DNA of 64,000 nt, taken from Fimbriimonas ginsengisoli. GTDB lineage: Bacteria; Armatimonadota; Fimbriimonadia; Fimbriimonadales; Fimbriimonadaceae. Positions 52,351 through 60,362 of this stretch are shown one piece after another; within the stretch, counting starts at the first letter, position 1; every line of letters starts with the position of its first letter. The notes beneath the pieces are model-generated. The model was not told where the DNA came from. It saw only the letters and a program-made list of their open reading frames with translations, and did not search any database. The stretch is from the NCBI GenBank assembly GCA_016179045.1, contig JACOSL010000037.1, positions 1-64,000 on the forward strand, read 5' to 3'. A program made the translations under genes and the position numbers.

Positions 52351-53334
52351 ATGATGAGAAAGCTTCTGATTTTCGCCGCGGCTGGCGCCGTGATGGTGCT
52401 TACGGTCATCGTGGAGGGATTTCTCGGTGCGAGAACGGCCGAAGCGCAACGTAGCCCAGTGCCGCTGCCCGTCGCTCAGGCCAGGCCGGAGGGGACGAGC
52501 GCGTCCCAGACCGTGTATCCGGTGCAGAAAGCGCAGATCATTGGACTCCCACAGAGCCACATGTCAGTTTCCGCCCCAATGTACACGGTGCCGGATGGCT
52601 TCCGTCTCGCGATCGATTACGTCAGCTTCGCGCTCACCGCGCCGGCCCATGACGACAATGCGGTCGTAAGGTTGCGGATCGGCGCGACCCTCGGGGGAGA
52701 AATCGTATGGCACGACGTCGACACGCTATCCGGCTCGCGGAACTGGACTGGCGCCTCGCAGCTCGTCAAGATCTACGCCGACCCAAAGACGGCGGTATTT
52801 GCGTTGGTCGAGCGTCAGTTCTCGCCTGCCTCAACCGCCCGGGTTTCCTTCGCCGGGCACTTGGAGCCGATGCCGCGCAAGCCAGCGGTCCAGAAGGTCC
52901 GGCTACTCCCTACGCTCTTCGCGCCGCGGTCGAATATGGGCAGGCACCTCGCCGCTCGCCAGGTCTATCCATTCGACGTCGAACAATCCCGAATAGCCGA
53001 ACAGCTTGCCCCATCTCGAATTCGAAACCGACACCTCGATCCCGAACTTGCCTCTCTCGTCGTCGAACCATTCGCAGACGTCGGCTACGCCGGAGAAGAT
53101 CATGGGAAACCGAAAGCCAACGAAGTGTTCGTAGAATCGTTGCTCACCCGAACGAATCCGAAGGCCTCCGTTCGTCGCGATGCCCAGGTGCAGATCGACC
53201 GCGAGATGCTGATGCGTCCCCAGATAGTCCACGATGCAGTTTCGCGGGGCGCTGTGGATCATGTAGGCGTCGAAGCGGCGGGTGCGCTTTGCCTTGAATG
53301 TGCGAATCCACGTCACCGTTTCGCGACCGAATGA
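52351..53334 (+). CDS. Secreted protein with uncertain 3' end
   Basis: ATG 52351 has AGGAGG upstream and opens a signal peptide (KLLIFAAAGAVMVLTVIVEG). The first 185 mature residues (MYTVPDGFRLAIDYVSFALT, VRLRIGATLGG) look like a normal exported beta-rich protein up to about VSFAGHLEP at 52870. Beyond 52903 the frame runs on for 432 bases antisense to the DUF4166 gene with Arg-rich, low-complexity sequence. The natural end may have been lost, so the last part (52903-53334) should be treated as unproven. Confidence 0.6.
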   Translation: MMRKLLIFAAAGAVMVLTVIVEGFLGARTAEAQRSPVPLPVAQARPEGTSASQTVYPVQKAQIIGLPQSHMSVSAPMYTVPDGFRLAIDYVSFALTAPAHDDNAVVRLRIGATLGGEIVWHDVDTLSGSRNWTGASQLVKIYADPKTAVFALVERQFSPASTARVSFAGHLEPMPRKPAVQKVRLLPTLFAPRSNMGRHLAARQVYPFDVEQSRIAEQLAPSRIRNRHLDPELASLVVEPFADVGYAGEDHGKPKANEVFVESLLTRTNPKASVRRDAQVQIDREMLMRPQIVHDAVSRGAVDHVGVEAAGALCLECANPRHRFATE

Positions 53335-53580
53335 GTCCAGGTAGGCGTAATTTTCGATCGTGAATGGGACGTTCTCGCCCTGTTCGGGGAACATGATTCG
53401 GCGGAATGAGCCAAGGCATAAGAACGGATAGGTGAAGAAGGGGCCGTGCCACACCTTTTCCATCACCCCTTTGCCGATGGCCGCGATCCCATGCTTGCTG
53501 CTGAACCCGAACCGCTCTTGGATCCTGGGGTGGAGATTCTCGAACTCCTTCCCGAGCATCTCCTCGTAGATCGACCTCAA
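52903..53580 (-). CDS. DUF4166 domain-containing protein
   Basis: 225 residues: IYEEMLGKEFENLHPRIQERF, FTIENYAYLDSFGRETVTWIR, FDAYMIHSAP and HLGIATNGGLRIRSGEQRFYE follow DUF4166. GTG or ATG near 53580 starts within the stop of the DoxX-like gene. Its 3' end overlaps the open frame of the convergent secreted-protein gene. Confidence 0.82.
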   Translation of the reverse strand: MRSIYEEMLGKEFENLHPRIQERFGFSSKHGIAAIGKGVMEKVWHGPFFTYPFLCLGSFRRIMFPEQGENVPFTIENYAYLDSFGRETVTWIRTFKAKRTRRFDAYMIHSAPRNCIVDYLGTHQHLAVDLHLGIATNGGLRIRSGEQRFYEHFVGFRFPMIFSGVADVCEWFDDERGKFGIEVSVSNSRWGKLFGYSGLFDVEWIDLASGEVPAHIRPRREERRE

Positions 53581-54479
53581 TTTTCTGAGGTACTCCGCTT
53601 GCGAAAGCAGTTGCGCGCGGTCGGCAGGTCATGGTCGGCAAGGAGGGCCGCCGCCGCCAACCCGATCAAGGCGACGTTGAGCGTCACGAGGTTGAACGGC
53701 TCGATGAAAAGTCGGGGCGAGTTGAGCAGGGCCCCGACCGTCAAGAGTGCCAGCACGGCTATCTGAAGCGTCAAGAGCCCCCGGGCACGCCAAAGGACCA
53801 GGAACAGAAGCCCATAGATAATCTCCGACCATCCGACGACCCCTACCCAGGCGGCAGCCGTGAGCCAAGGGAGGTGCGCCCGGTTGAGAGTGTCTAGCTC
53901 GCCCGTCCCTGGAAACAGCAGCTTAGGCACAATGCCCTGGTACACCCAGACAAAGGCAAGCGCCAAACGGCTGATCATGTGGATCGCTGCGCGCTGCCGA
54001 GCAACCTCTGGCGGAAGGTCCTTCTCCACCCACAACCGCATAGTGTCAAAGCTCCAAGCGGTCGCCCAGCCGATCAGCGGGCGGAAGGCGACTCGGTCGA
54101 ATAGGCGACCCAGAATCCCGAAACGAGTCTGGTAGTCGTAGCCCGTGGCGAATCGAACGCGACCTGGAAGCTGCTTGTACTGCCAGTAGCCGGAACCCTC
54201 GAGGATCAACGACCTCGGGTCGTCCGACCAAAACTTGAGCGCCGAGGTCGAAATCCCTAGCTTGTCTCGCTGGGCGACGCTCTCGCCCTTGCCCTTAACC
54301 TCCAGTCCGAACCCAAGGCGGGTGGAATACAGGAACTGCTGCGGCTCGCCATCGGTTCTGGGGAGATATTCGATGCGGTTGAATCGCAAGTCCCAACGCT
54401 CGTGCAACGCTGGCGTTTGCGTCACCTCCCAGACCCTATCGACGTCAGCCGCGACATCGATCTCCACGTAGATCGACAA
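53577..54479 (-). CDS. SRPBCC domain plus DoxX-like membrane protein
   Basis: 300 residues. The first 160 (IYVEIDVAADVDRVWEVTQTP, FNRIEYLPRTDGEPQQFLY) form a polyketide-cyclase/SRPBCC-type lipid-binding domain. The rest has four membrane helices (LTAAAWVGVVGWSEIIYGLLF, LLTLQIAVLALLTVGALL) of the DoxX_3 type. Paired with DUF4166 by a four-base overlap, a recurrent partnership. Function unknown. Confidence 0.82.
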   Translation of the reverse strand: MSIYVEIDVAADVDRVWEVTQTPALHERWDLRFNRIEYLPRTDGEPQQFLYSTRLGFGLEVKGKGESVAQRDKLGISTSALKFWSDDPRSLILEGSGYWQYKQLPGRVRFATGYDYQTRFGILGRLFDRVAFRPLIGWATAWSFDTMRLWVEKDLPPEVARQRAAIHMISRLALAFVWVYQGIVPKLLFPGTGELDTLNRAHLPWLTAAAWVGVVGWSEIIYGLLFLVLWRARGLLTLQIAVLALLTVGALLNSPRLFIEPFNLVTLNVALIGLAAAALLADHDLPTARNCFRKRSTSEN

Positions 54480-54551
54480 GCTACGGCCACATCTTATCCC
54501 GATTCGTTCGCGGCTTTAGGGGGCCACCAGCGGCGGCGGGGCGCAACGCCC

Positions 54552-54557
54552 TAAAAT
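54552..54557 (+). promoter_or_regulatory. Putative -10 of leaderless cysK
   Basis: TAAAAT lies eight bases before the GTG at 54566. Confidence 0.4.
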
Positions 54558-54565
54558 GGATCGCG

Positions 54566-55486
54566 GTGATCTACAAAGACGCGCCTGCAACCATCGGACG
54601 GACGCCCCTCGTCGAGCTGGGACGGTTGGCGAAGGGCCTGCCAGGCCGAGTCGTGGCGAAGCTGGAGATGCGCAACCCGTGCGGCAGTGTTAAAGACCGT
54701 CTGGGACTCGCCCTGATCGAGGACGCCGAACGATCTGGGCGGCTACGGCCTGGAATGACTCTGATCGAGCCCACGGGCGGCAATACCGGCGTCGGGCTAG
54801 CCTTCGTCGCTGCCGTCCGCGGATACCGGCTGATCCTGACCATGCCGGAGACGATGTCGCGCGAGCGCATCGCCCTGCTTCGCCATCTTGGGGCCGAAGT
54901 GGTGCTAACGCCGGGCATTCTCATGGTCGACGCGGTGGCAAAGGCCAAGCAGCTCGTGGCGGAAACCCCGGGCGCGCTGATGCTCGACCAATTCGAGAAC
55001 CCCGCCAACCCCGAGCTTCATCGCCGCACCACCGCGCTCGAGATTTGGGAGGATAGCGAAGGAGCGGTCGACGTGTTCGTCGCCGGCGTGGGCACCGGGG
55101 GCACGATCACGGGAGTGGGCGAGGTTCTCAAGCAGCGCAAACCGGGGGTTCGGATCGTGGCGGTCGAGCCTTCGGGGGCGGCGGTTCTGTCGGGCGGGCA
55201 AGCGGGAAGCCACAAGATGCCCGGGATCGGCGCCGGCTTCGTCCCGAAGGTTCTCAACCGGGCGATCATCGACGAAGTGATCGCGGTGAGCGATGAAGAG
55301 GCCTTCGATTGCGCAAGGCGGCTGGCGCGAACGGAGGGCATCGTGGCGGGCGTTTCGTCGGGAGCGGCGCTCCATGCCGCGCTTGCCATCGCGGCGCGGC
55401 CGGAATCAGCGGGCAAGCTCATCGTAGTCCTGCTTGCCGATACGGGCGAGCGCTACATCACGACGGAGCTGTTCGCGTGCGCCTGA
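54566..55486 (+). CDS. cysK: Cysteine synthase
   Basis: 306 residues of the fold-II PLP family. PLP lysine K43 in CGSVKDR; the phosphate loop GTGGTITG and the substrate loop EPTGGNTGVGLAF are intact, and GIGAGFVPKVLNRAIIDEV fits O-acetylserine sulfhydrylase. It makes cysteine from O-acetylserine and sulfide. Start is GTG 54566. Confidence 0.96.
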   Translation: MIYKDAPATIGRTPLVELGRLAKGLPGRVVAKLEMRNPCGSVKDRLGLALIEDAERSGRLRPGMTLIEPTGGNTGVGLAFVAAVRGYRLILTMPETMSRERIALLRHLGAEVVLTPGILMVDAVAKAKQLVAETPGALMLDQFENPANPELHRRTTALEIWEDSEGAVDVFVAGVGTGGTITGVGEVLKQRKPGVRIVAVEPSGAAVLSGGQAGSHKMPGIGAGFVPKVLNRAIIDEVIAVSDEEAFDCARRLARTEGIVAGVSSGAALHAALAIAARPESAGKLIVVLLADTGERYITTELFACA

Positions 55487-55539
55487 GCCTAGGCATTCGG
55501 CCCCACCGCCCTCGGCGCTTCTGCCGTAACCTGGCAGGC

Positions 55540-56009
55540 ATGACTAGGCTCCTTGCTCTCCCAATCCTGGCTCTTGTCCTCAGTTCAGCCGTCCTTGCTC
55601 AAAGCCAGGTATCCGACGCGGACGCGGCAGCGATCAAGGCAACCGCGTTGGACTACATCGAAGGCTATTATGACGGCGAGGCCCCCGCATGGAGCGGGCG
55701 CTGCACCCCGACCTGGCCAAGCGCATCGTGGTGGTAAACCCAGCCAACGGCCGCAATCGCCTGGATCACATGAGCGCGATGGCGCTCGTGCAGGGCACTC
55801 GCCGCATGAGCGCCCATCCCGTTCCCAAGGACAAGCAGCAGAAGGACGTCATCATCCTCGATGTGTTCGGCAACGCGGCTTGCGTCAAGATCGTCGCGAA
55901 CACGTGGATCGACTACCTGCATGAGGCCAAGTTCGAGGGCCACTGGGTGATCGTGAACGTGCTTTGGGAACTCAAGCCGTCTCCGCCCAAGCCAGCGGCA
56001 ACGCATTGA
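55540..56009 (+). pseudogene. NTF2-like secreted protein, frameshifted at a C-run
   Basis: ATG 55540 opens a signal peptide (RLLALPILALVLSSAVLAQ) and ATALDYIEGYYDGEA. The rest of the SnoaL/NTF2-like fold (MERALHPDLAKRIVVVN, MSAMALVQGTRR, VIILDVFGNAACVKIVANTW) continues in another frame from 55689 to the stop at 56009. The switch is at CCCCC (55682-55686); one more C would restore a single reading frame. Either a sequencing slip or a real homopolymer mutation. Confidence 0.8.
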
Positions 56010-56025
56010 CATGCTAGAGTGAGGT

Positions 56026-56256
56026 GTGGATGCGAAGCTCGTGCGTCAGTGGAAGGCCGGGTTCGAGGAAGTCAATCGGTTTACATTGGAAGAAGCGCGG
56101 GCTAGAACTCCCGCCGAGCGGCTCGCCCTGCTTCAAAGCCATCTTCGCCAGCTGGGCGAGCTTGGCCTCTTGCGTACAAAGGGGGAAGACTTGGAGTTCC
56201 ATATAAGGTGGCAGTCGGTCCGTGAGCGGTTCCTCTCAAAAAATCCCGCAGCTTGA
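56026..56256 (+). CDS. Small helical protein, nucleotidyltransferase partner (module 2)
   Basis: 76 residues: LVRQWKAGFEEVNRFTLEEARARTPAERLALLQ, all helical and charged, then HIRWQSVRERFLSK. Similar in size and position, though not clearly homologous, to the partner at 40175. It overlaps the nucleotidyltransferase gene by 35 bases. Start GTG 56026. Confidence 0.65.
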   Translation: MDAKLVRQWKAGFEEVNRFTLEEARARTPAERLALLQSHLRQLGELGLLRTKGEDLEFHIRWQSVRERFLSKNPAA

Positions 56257-56830
56257 AGGGACGCTCGCGCGGCTGCACGCTTCACTCACCGGTCTGGGCC
56301 TCCCCTATGCGGTGATCGGCGGGATCGCAGTGATACTGCGAGGATACGACCGGTCCACGCAGGACCTCGATGCGGTGGTCTGGGGCGCCGATGGTCGCCT
56401 GCCCGAACTCGTCGCCGAACTGGGCAAAAACGGATTGCACCTGCGACGGGACGACGGGGTCGAGTTCGCCAAGCGGAATCGAATCCTGCTTTTGAAGAGT
56501 CCGGACGGGACGCAAGCCGACCTTTCGCTCGGGGCGCTTCCCTTTGAACATGAGTTGATCCGGCGGGCGACCTTGGAGTTGCTCGGCAAGTCGTTGTCGG
56601 TGCCGATAGCCACCGTTGAGGACTTGCTCATCATGAAGTTCATCGCCTCCCGCGATCGGGACCTGGACGACATACGCCGGCTCATGGACCTTCACCCGGA
56701 GCTCGATCGAAAACGAATCGCCCGTATCGTGCGGGAGTACGCCAAAGCGCTGAACCAGCCTGAATTGATCGGCAACGTGCGCGCCCTGCTTGGCACAAAG
56801 CGCCAGCGGTCTCACCCGGTCGCCACGTAG
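56222..56830 (+). CDS. Nucleotidyltransferase, AbiEii/DUF6036-like (module 2)
   Basis: 202 residues with the catalytic set AVIGGIAVILRGYDRSTQDLD (Gly33-Gly34, Asp48, Asp50) and the third Asp in TQADLSLGAL. The tail TVEDLLIMKFIASRDRDLDDI is the same element as in module 1. Nucleotide-transfer chemistry is intact; target unknown. Confidence 0.87.
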   Translation: MSGSSQKIPQLEGTLARLHASLTGLGLPYAVIGGIAVILRGYDRSTQDLDAVVWGADGRLPELVAELGKNGLHLRRDDGVEFAKRNRILLLKSPDGTQADLSLGALPFEHELIRRATLELLGKSLSVPIATVEDLLIMKFIASRDRDLDDIRRLMDLHPELDRKRIARIVREYAKALNQPELIGNVRALLGTKRQRSHPVAT

Positions 56831-56838
56831 AACTTGAT

Positions 56839-57789
56839 GTGAGGATCGTCATCCCCGGCGGGACGGGGCATGTGGGCCGGATGCTCCGACCGCAATTCGC
56901 GGCCGCTCGCCACGACGTGGTCGTGCTCTCCCGCAACCCGCAGGGCTCGGACGAAATCCAATGGGACGGCAAGACCGTCGGCCCCTGGGCAGATGCCTTC
57001 GAGGGCGTGGACGCGGTGATCAACCTAGCAGGCCGGTCGGTCAACTGTCGCTACACCGAGGCGAACTTGCGCGAGATGATGGATTCACGAGTCGTGTCGA
57101 CCCGGGTCGTCGGGCAGGCGATCTCCGGCTGCAAGCGTCCGCCGCGGGTATGGCTTCAGGCGAGCACGGCCACGATCTACGCGCACCGGTTCGATGCGGC
57201 CAACGATGAGGCGACCGGCATCCTCGGCGGAAATGAAACCGGTTCCGCCCAAAAGTGGAACCACAGCACGGATATCGCGAAGGCATGGGAACGCGAGCAG
57301 GATCGGGCCGACACCCCCAATACCCGCAAGGTGGCGATGCGCACCGCTATCGCGATGGGGGTCGTGCGAGGTAGCGCGTTCGACCTCATGGCGGGGCTCG
57401 CCCAGCGCGGCCTCGGCGGCGCGGTCGCGGGAGGCAAGCAGTTCGTGTCCTGGGTACATGAAACCGACCTAGCCCGGGCAATTCTGTTCCTGATCGACCA
57501 CAGCGCTCTCGCCGGCCATGTGAATATCGCCTCGCCCAACCCACTGCCCAACCGGGAGTTCGCCCGCGCCTTGCGCCAAGCGGTCGGGGCGAAGGCTGGC
57601 CTGCCCGCCACCCGATGGATGCTCGAACTCGCGGCCGTTTTCATGAAGACCGAGGGGGAACTCATGCTCAAGAGCAGGCGGGTGGTGCCCACAAGACTCC
57701 TGACCGCCGGATTCCGGTTCGAATATCCGGAATGGCCTGGTGCATCGGCGGAGCTCGCTTTGCGATGGCGGGCGATGCTTCGCCGCTAG
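56839..57789 (+). CDS. TIGR01777 family NAD-dependent epimerase-like protein
   Basis: 316 residues. RIVIPGGTGHVGRML is the NAD(P)-binding loop, VINLAGRSVNCRYTE and SDIAKAWEREQD the SDR39U1/YfcH signature, VSWVHETDLARAI the C-terminal region, and RVVPTRLLTAGFRFEYP the DUF1731 tail. Role unknown; ATG/GTG 56839 lies eight bases after the nucleotidyltransferase stop. Confidence 0.92.
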   Translation: MRIVIPGGTGHVGRMLRPQFAAARHDVVVLSRNPQGSDEIQWDGKTVGPWADAFEGVDAVINLAGRSVNCRYTEANLREMMDSRVVSTRVVGQAISGCKRPPRVWLQASTATIYAHRFDAANDEATGILGGNETGSAQKWNHSTDIAKAWEREQDRADTPNTRKVAMRTAIAMGVVRGSAFDLMAGLAQRGLGGAVAGGKQFVSWVHETDLARAILFLIDHSALAGHVNIASPNPLPNREFARALRQAVGAKAGLPATRWMLELAAVFMKTEGELMLKSRRVVPTRLLTAGFRFEYPEWPGASAELALRWRAMLRR

Positions 57790-57801
57790 TGCGCGACCGG
57801 C

Positions 57802-58356
57802 TCAGTCCGCCGGTCGATCGAGTTCCGCCTCGATCTGCAGGTGAACCTCCTTGCCGACCGCGACGCCCCCAGTCTCCAAGATCTGGTTCCAGGTCACCCC
57901 GAAATCCTCGCGATTTATAACACCGGTCGCGCTCGCGCCGATCTTGTAGCCGCCCCAGGGGCTCGCCACCTCGTCGGTCAGCTCGGCGTTCAACACCACT
58001 TCGCGGGTCGCGCCGCGAATCGTTAGATCGCCTATCAATTCGTATTCCCCTGTGCCGGTCTGATTGATCTGCTTTGAGTGGAAGGCAATCGTCGGAAACC
58101 GCTCGACATCGAGAAAGTCCGGCGACTTCAGGTGGGCGTCGCGTTGCTCTTGGCCGGTTGCCAGCGTCGACGCGTCGAGCTCCACCGCGACCGACGCGGC
58201 CTCGGGCCGATCGACGTCCATCGAAACGGTCCCTGAAATCCCGGAGATCACGCCGTGAACTTTGGCGATCATCAAGTGCCGGACCCAGAAGCGGGCCGTC
58301 GAGTGCGCGGGGTCGAGGGTGTACGTTTTCGTCCGGGTGAGAGTCGTCTGAGTCAT
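57802..58356 (-). CDS. YceI family protein
   Basis: 184 residues: YTLDPAHSTARFWVRHLMI, VSMDVDRPEAASVAVELD and GYKIGASATGVINREDFGVTW define YceI, a lipocalin-like barrel that binds polyisoprenoids. No signal peptide is present, so this member stays in the cytoplasm. Divergent from the HxlR regulator, which probably controls it. Confidence 0.93.
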   Translation of the reverse strand: MTQTTLTRTKTYTLDPAHSTARFWVRHLMIAKVHGVISGISGTVSMDVDRPEAASVAVELDASTLATGQEQRDAHLKSPDFLDVERFPTIAFHSKQINQTGTGEYELIGDLTIRGATREVVLNAELTDEVASPWGGYKIGASATGVINREDFGVTWNQILETGGVAVGKEVHLQIEAELDRPAD

Positions 58357-58420
58357 ATCGTTCTCCTTTCGGCGCAGGCAATCCAGCCACGCGCTTTGCT
58401 TTCGTTTCCAGTTTGCTACA

Positions 58421-58430
58421 CTATATATAG
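58421..58430. promoter_or_regulatory. Palindrome in the YceI/HxlR intergenic region
   Basis: A perfect 10-bp palindrome CTATATATAG between the divergent yceI-like and hxlR-like genes, positioned to overlap a -10 element. A plausible HxlR operator. Confidence 0.4.
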
Positions 58431-58505
58431 CGCCACGGGTTCTGTTCTAGGAAACGAGACGACTCGCGGGGGCGTTCCCAGAAATTGGGTGTGAACGAAA
58501 AAAAG

Positions 58506-58856
58506 ATGAGCAGCGACTCGGAATCCGTGCCTGCCCTCGCCCGAGCGGTGGCGCTGTTGCAGGAGAAGTGGGCCCTTCTTGTAGTCGCGAGGCTCATGGA
58601 GGGCCCGAGCGGCTTCAACGAGCTGTCCCGCCGAGTCTGCGGGATATGCCCGACCATGCTATCGCAGCGCCTGAGCTTGCTGGAGGATGCGGGCCTAGTT
58701 TCGAAGACCATCCATTCAACCATGCCTCCGCGGACAAGCTACGAACTCACTGAGGCGGGCAAGGCTCTCAAGCCCGTGCTCGATGCCCTCGAAACCTGGG
58801 CGGCCGGTCATCTAGGTCCGAAGGCGGCCTGCCCAATACTCGACGGAAACAATTAG
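58506..58856 (+). CDS. HxlR family transcriptional regulator
   Basis: 116 residues: winged helix with ALLQEKWALLVVARLMEGP, FNELSRRVCGICPTMLSQRL and SLLEDAGLVSKTIHST, PRTSYELTEAGKALKPVLDAL. HxlR proteins sense redox or carbonyl stress, and Cys residues in the recognition-helix region (CGICP) are candidates. GTG 58491 or TTG 58485 are possible earlier starts. Confidence 0.93.
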   Translation: MSSDSESVPALARAVALLQEKWALLVVARLMEGPSGFNELSRRVCGICPTMLSQRLSLLEDAGLVSKTIHSTMPPRTSYELTEAGKALKPVLDALETWAAGHLGPKAACPILDGNN

Positions 58857-59047
58857 AACGCCCGGCCCTGCGCGGCCGAGACGCCTTCGCGGGGATTCAA
58901 GGTGTGGATAAGTGTTGGAAAAGTATTTCGATTTGTCGGCAATCCAGTCCGGGCTCCCCGAACTGCCGAACAGAGGTAAAAACCCCGCGCGTCTACCAGG
59001 TGTCGGCGGCGGCCACAGCGGCTCGCCGCCAGAGGAGGTCGGAAACC

Positions 59048-59338
59048 ATGATCACGGTTATATCGGAGCTTGACAGCGTCACCTCCAAGCAGTACGACGA
59101 AGTCTGCCGACTGGCCAACTTTTCCGAAAGCAATGTGCCCGATGGGTTGGTCTTCCATTGCGCGTCGCCAACCGACCGCGGGCTGGTGATCGTCGACGTC
59201 TGGGAGAACGAGGACAAGTTCGGCAAGTTCCGCGAAAGGCTGAATCCAGCTATTTCGCAGGCCGGCATGACTCACAAAGAGCCCAAGATCTACCGGACCT
59301 ACAAGACCATCCAAGGCAAGGTCCTGGCCACCCGCTAG
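59048..59338 (+). CDS. Dimeric alpha-beta barrel (ABM-like) protein
   Basis: 96 residues: ITVISELDSVTSKQYDEVCRLA, GLVFHCASPTDRGLVIVDVWE and FGKFRERLNPAISQAG fit the antibiotic-biosynthesis-monooxygenase-like dimeric barrel. ATG 59048 has GAGGAGG ten bases upstream. The preceding 58857-59047 shows no gene. Confidence 0.82.
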   Translation: MITVISELDSVTSKQYDEVCRLANFSESNVPDGLVFHCASPTDRGLVIVDVWENEDKFGKFRERLNPAISQAGMTHKEPKIYRTYKTIQGKVLATR

Positions 59339-59472
59339 CGCTTGCCCCCTTCGCTCCCGGGCTACGTGCCTGGGCAGCCCACACCCCACGGGCCGGTCCA
59401 CCCCAGGGCCGGCCCGCCTTTGTCAGCGCGCACCAAGTCGGCCAAGGCGGTTTTTGTCCGAGCGTTGGCCCA

Positions 59473-60318
59473 CTAGGAGATCGGATGAACGACCGCGCGA
59501 AGCCCCATCACCTCGCGGAGTGGATTTCGAAGTACGCCCCCTCCAAGCCACCATTCGACGGCAAGTGCCAACTGCTCGATCACGACCTCGCGCCCATCGA
59601 TCGTGGCGAGCCCGCGCCCGGAGGCTGAACGCAAGAACTCGGTAGGCACCCGGCGATACACCATGTCCAAGAACGCGGTCTTCGGGCGGACGTAAGCCCA
59701 TAGCAGCGGCGGCTGCTCGCCCGCCTTCTTGCCCAGCGGCGTTGCGTTGGCGACCAGGCGACAACCCGAAGGATCGGGGTTGGGAGACATCTCCACCTTC
59801 CCGAAGCGCTGAAAATAGGAGACCATGGGCCGGGATCTCAGCGCGTTTCTATTCCAGACGCGCACCTGCCAGCCTTGATCGAACAGGGCCATCGTGACCG
59901 AGCGTGCAGCCGGGCCCGACCCGAGCACGAGGGCCAAGCCTGGCTCGATCTTGGAGATCAGGCTGACGATGGCGGGAATCTCCGTGTTTTGAGCGTAGAT
60001 ACCGTCTTGAAACTTCAGGGCGTTCGCCACTCCTTGCGACTGGCGCGCAACCCAGAATCGGGTTGCGAATTTGGCCGCGAATACTTTTAGGGGCCGCTCG
60101 ACGCTCAAGCCGGCGAAGCCGCACTTGGCAAGGTGCTCGATCGCTTCGGGGAACTCGGCGGATGGAATTTCGATAGGCAGGCAATCGCCTTTCATGTCGA
60201 GAGCGATCAGCGCTCGCCGCTGAAGATCGATGGTGGGCGACGGATCGGTTTTGTCAACCAGCACGCCAAGATGCACGCGGTCGTCCTCGAATCTTGTGAC
60301 CTCTTGCCAGGCGGGCAT
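59473..60318 (-). CDS. aroE: Shikimate dehydrogenase-like protein
   Basis: 281 residues. The N-terminal half carries the catalytic-Lys region AGLSVERPLKVFAAKF and NALKFQDG, and the NADP domain begins LVLGSGPAARSVTMALF with VWNRN, then VANATPLGKKAGEQPP. It looks like AroE, but the substrate Asp is Glu (QNTEIPAIV) and the N-terminal GxPxxHSxSP motif is missing. It may be a quinate/shikimate dehydrogenase-like paralog rather than the pathway enzyme. Confidence 0.7.
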   Translation of the reverse strand: MPAWQEVTRFEDDRVHLGVLVDKTDPSPTIDLQRRALIALDMKGDCLPIEIPSAEFPEAIEHLAKCGFAGLSVERPLKVFAAKFATRFWVARQSQGVANALKFQDGIYAQNTEIPAIVSLISKIEPGLALVLGSGPAARSVTMALFDQGWQVRVWNRNALRSRPMVSYFQRFGKVEMSPNPDPSGCRLVANATPLGKKAGEQPPLLWAYVRPKTAFLDMVYRRVPTEFLRSASGRGLATIDGREVVIEQLALAVEWWLGGGVLRNPLREVMGLRAVVHPIS

Positions 60319-60362
60319 GCGCTATTTTGACTGGACGCGCCCACGATTCGAGACGACCGACG

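Noticed and set aside
53335-53580. Long open frames on the plus strand opposite the DUF4166 and DoxX genes
   Set aside because: They are Arg-rich shadows of well-supported minus-strand genes.
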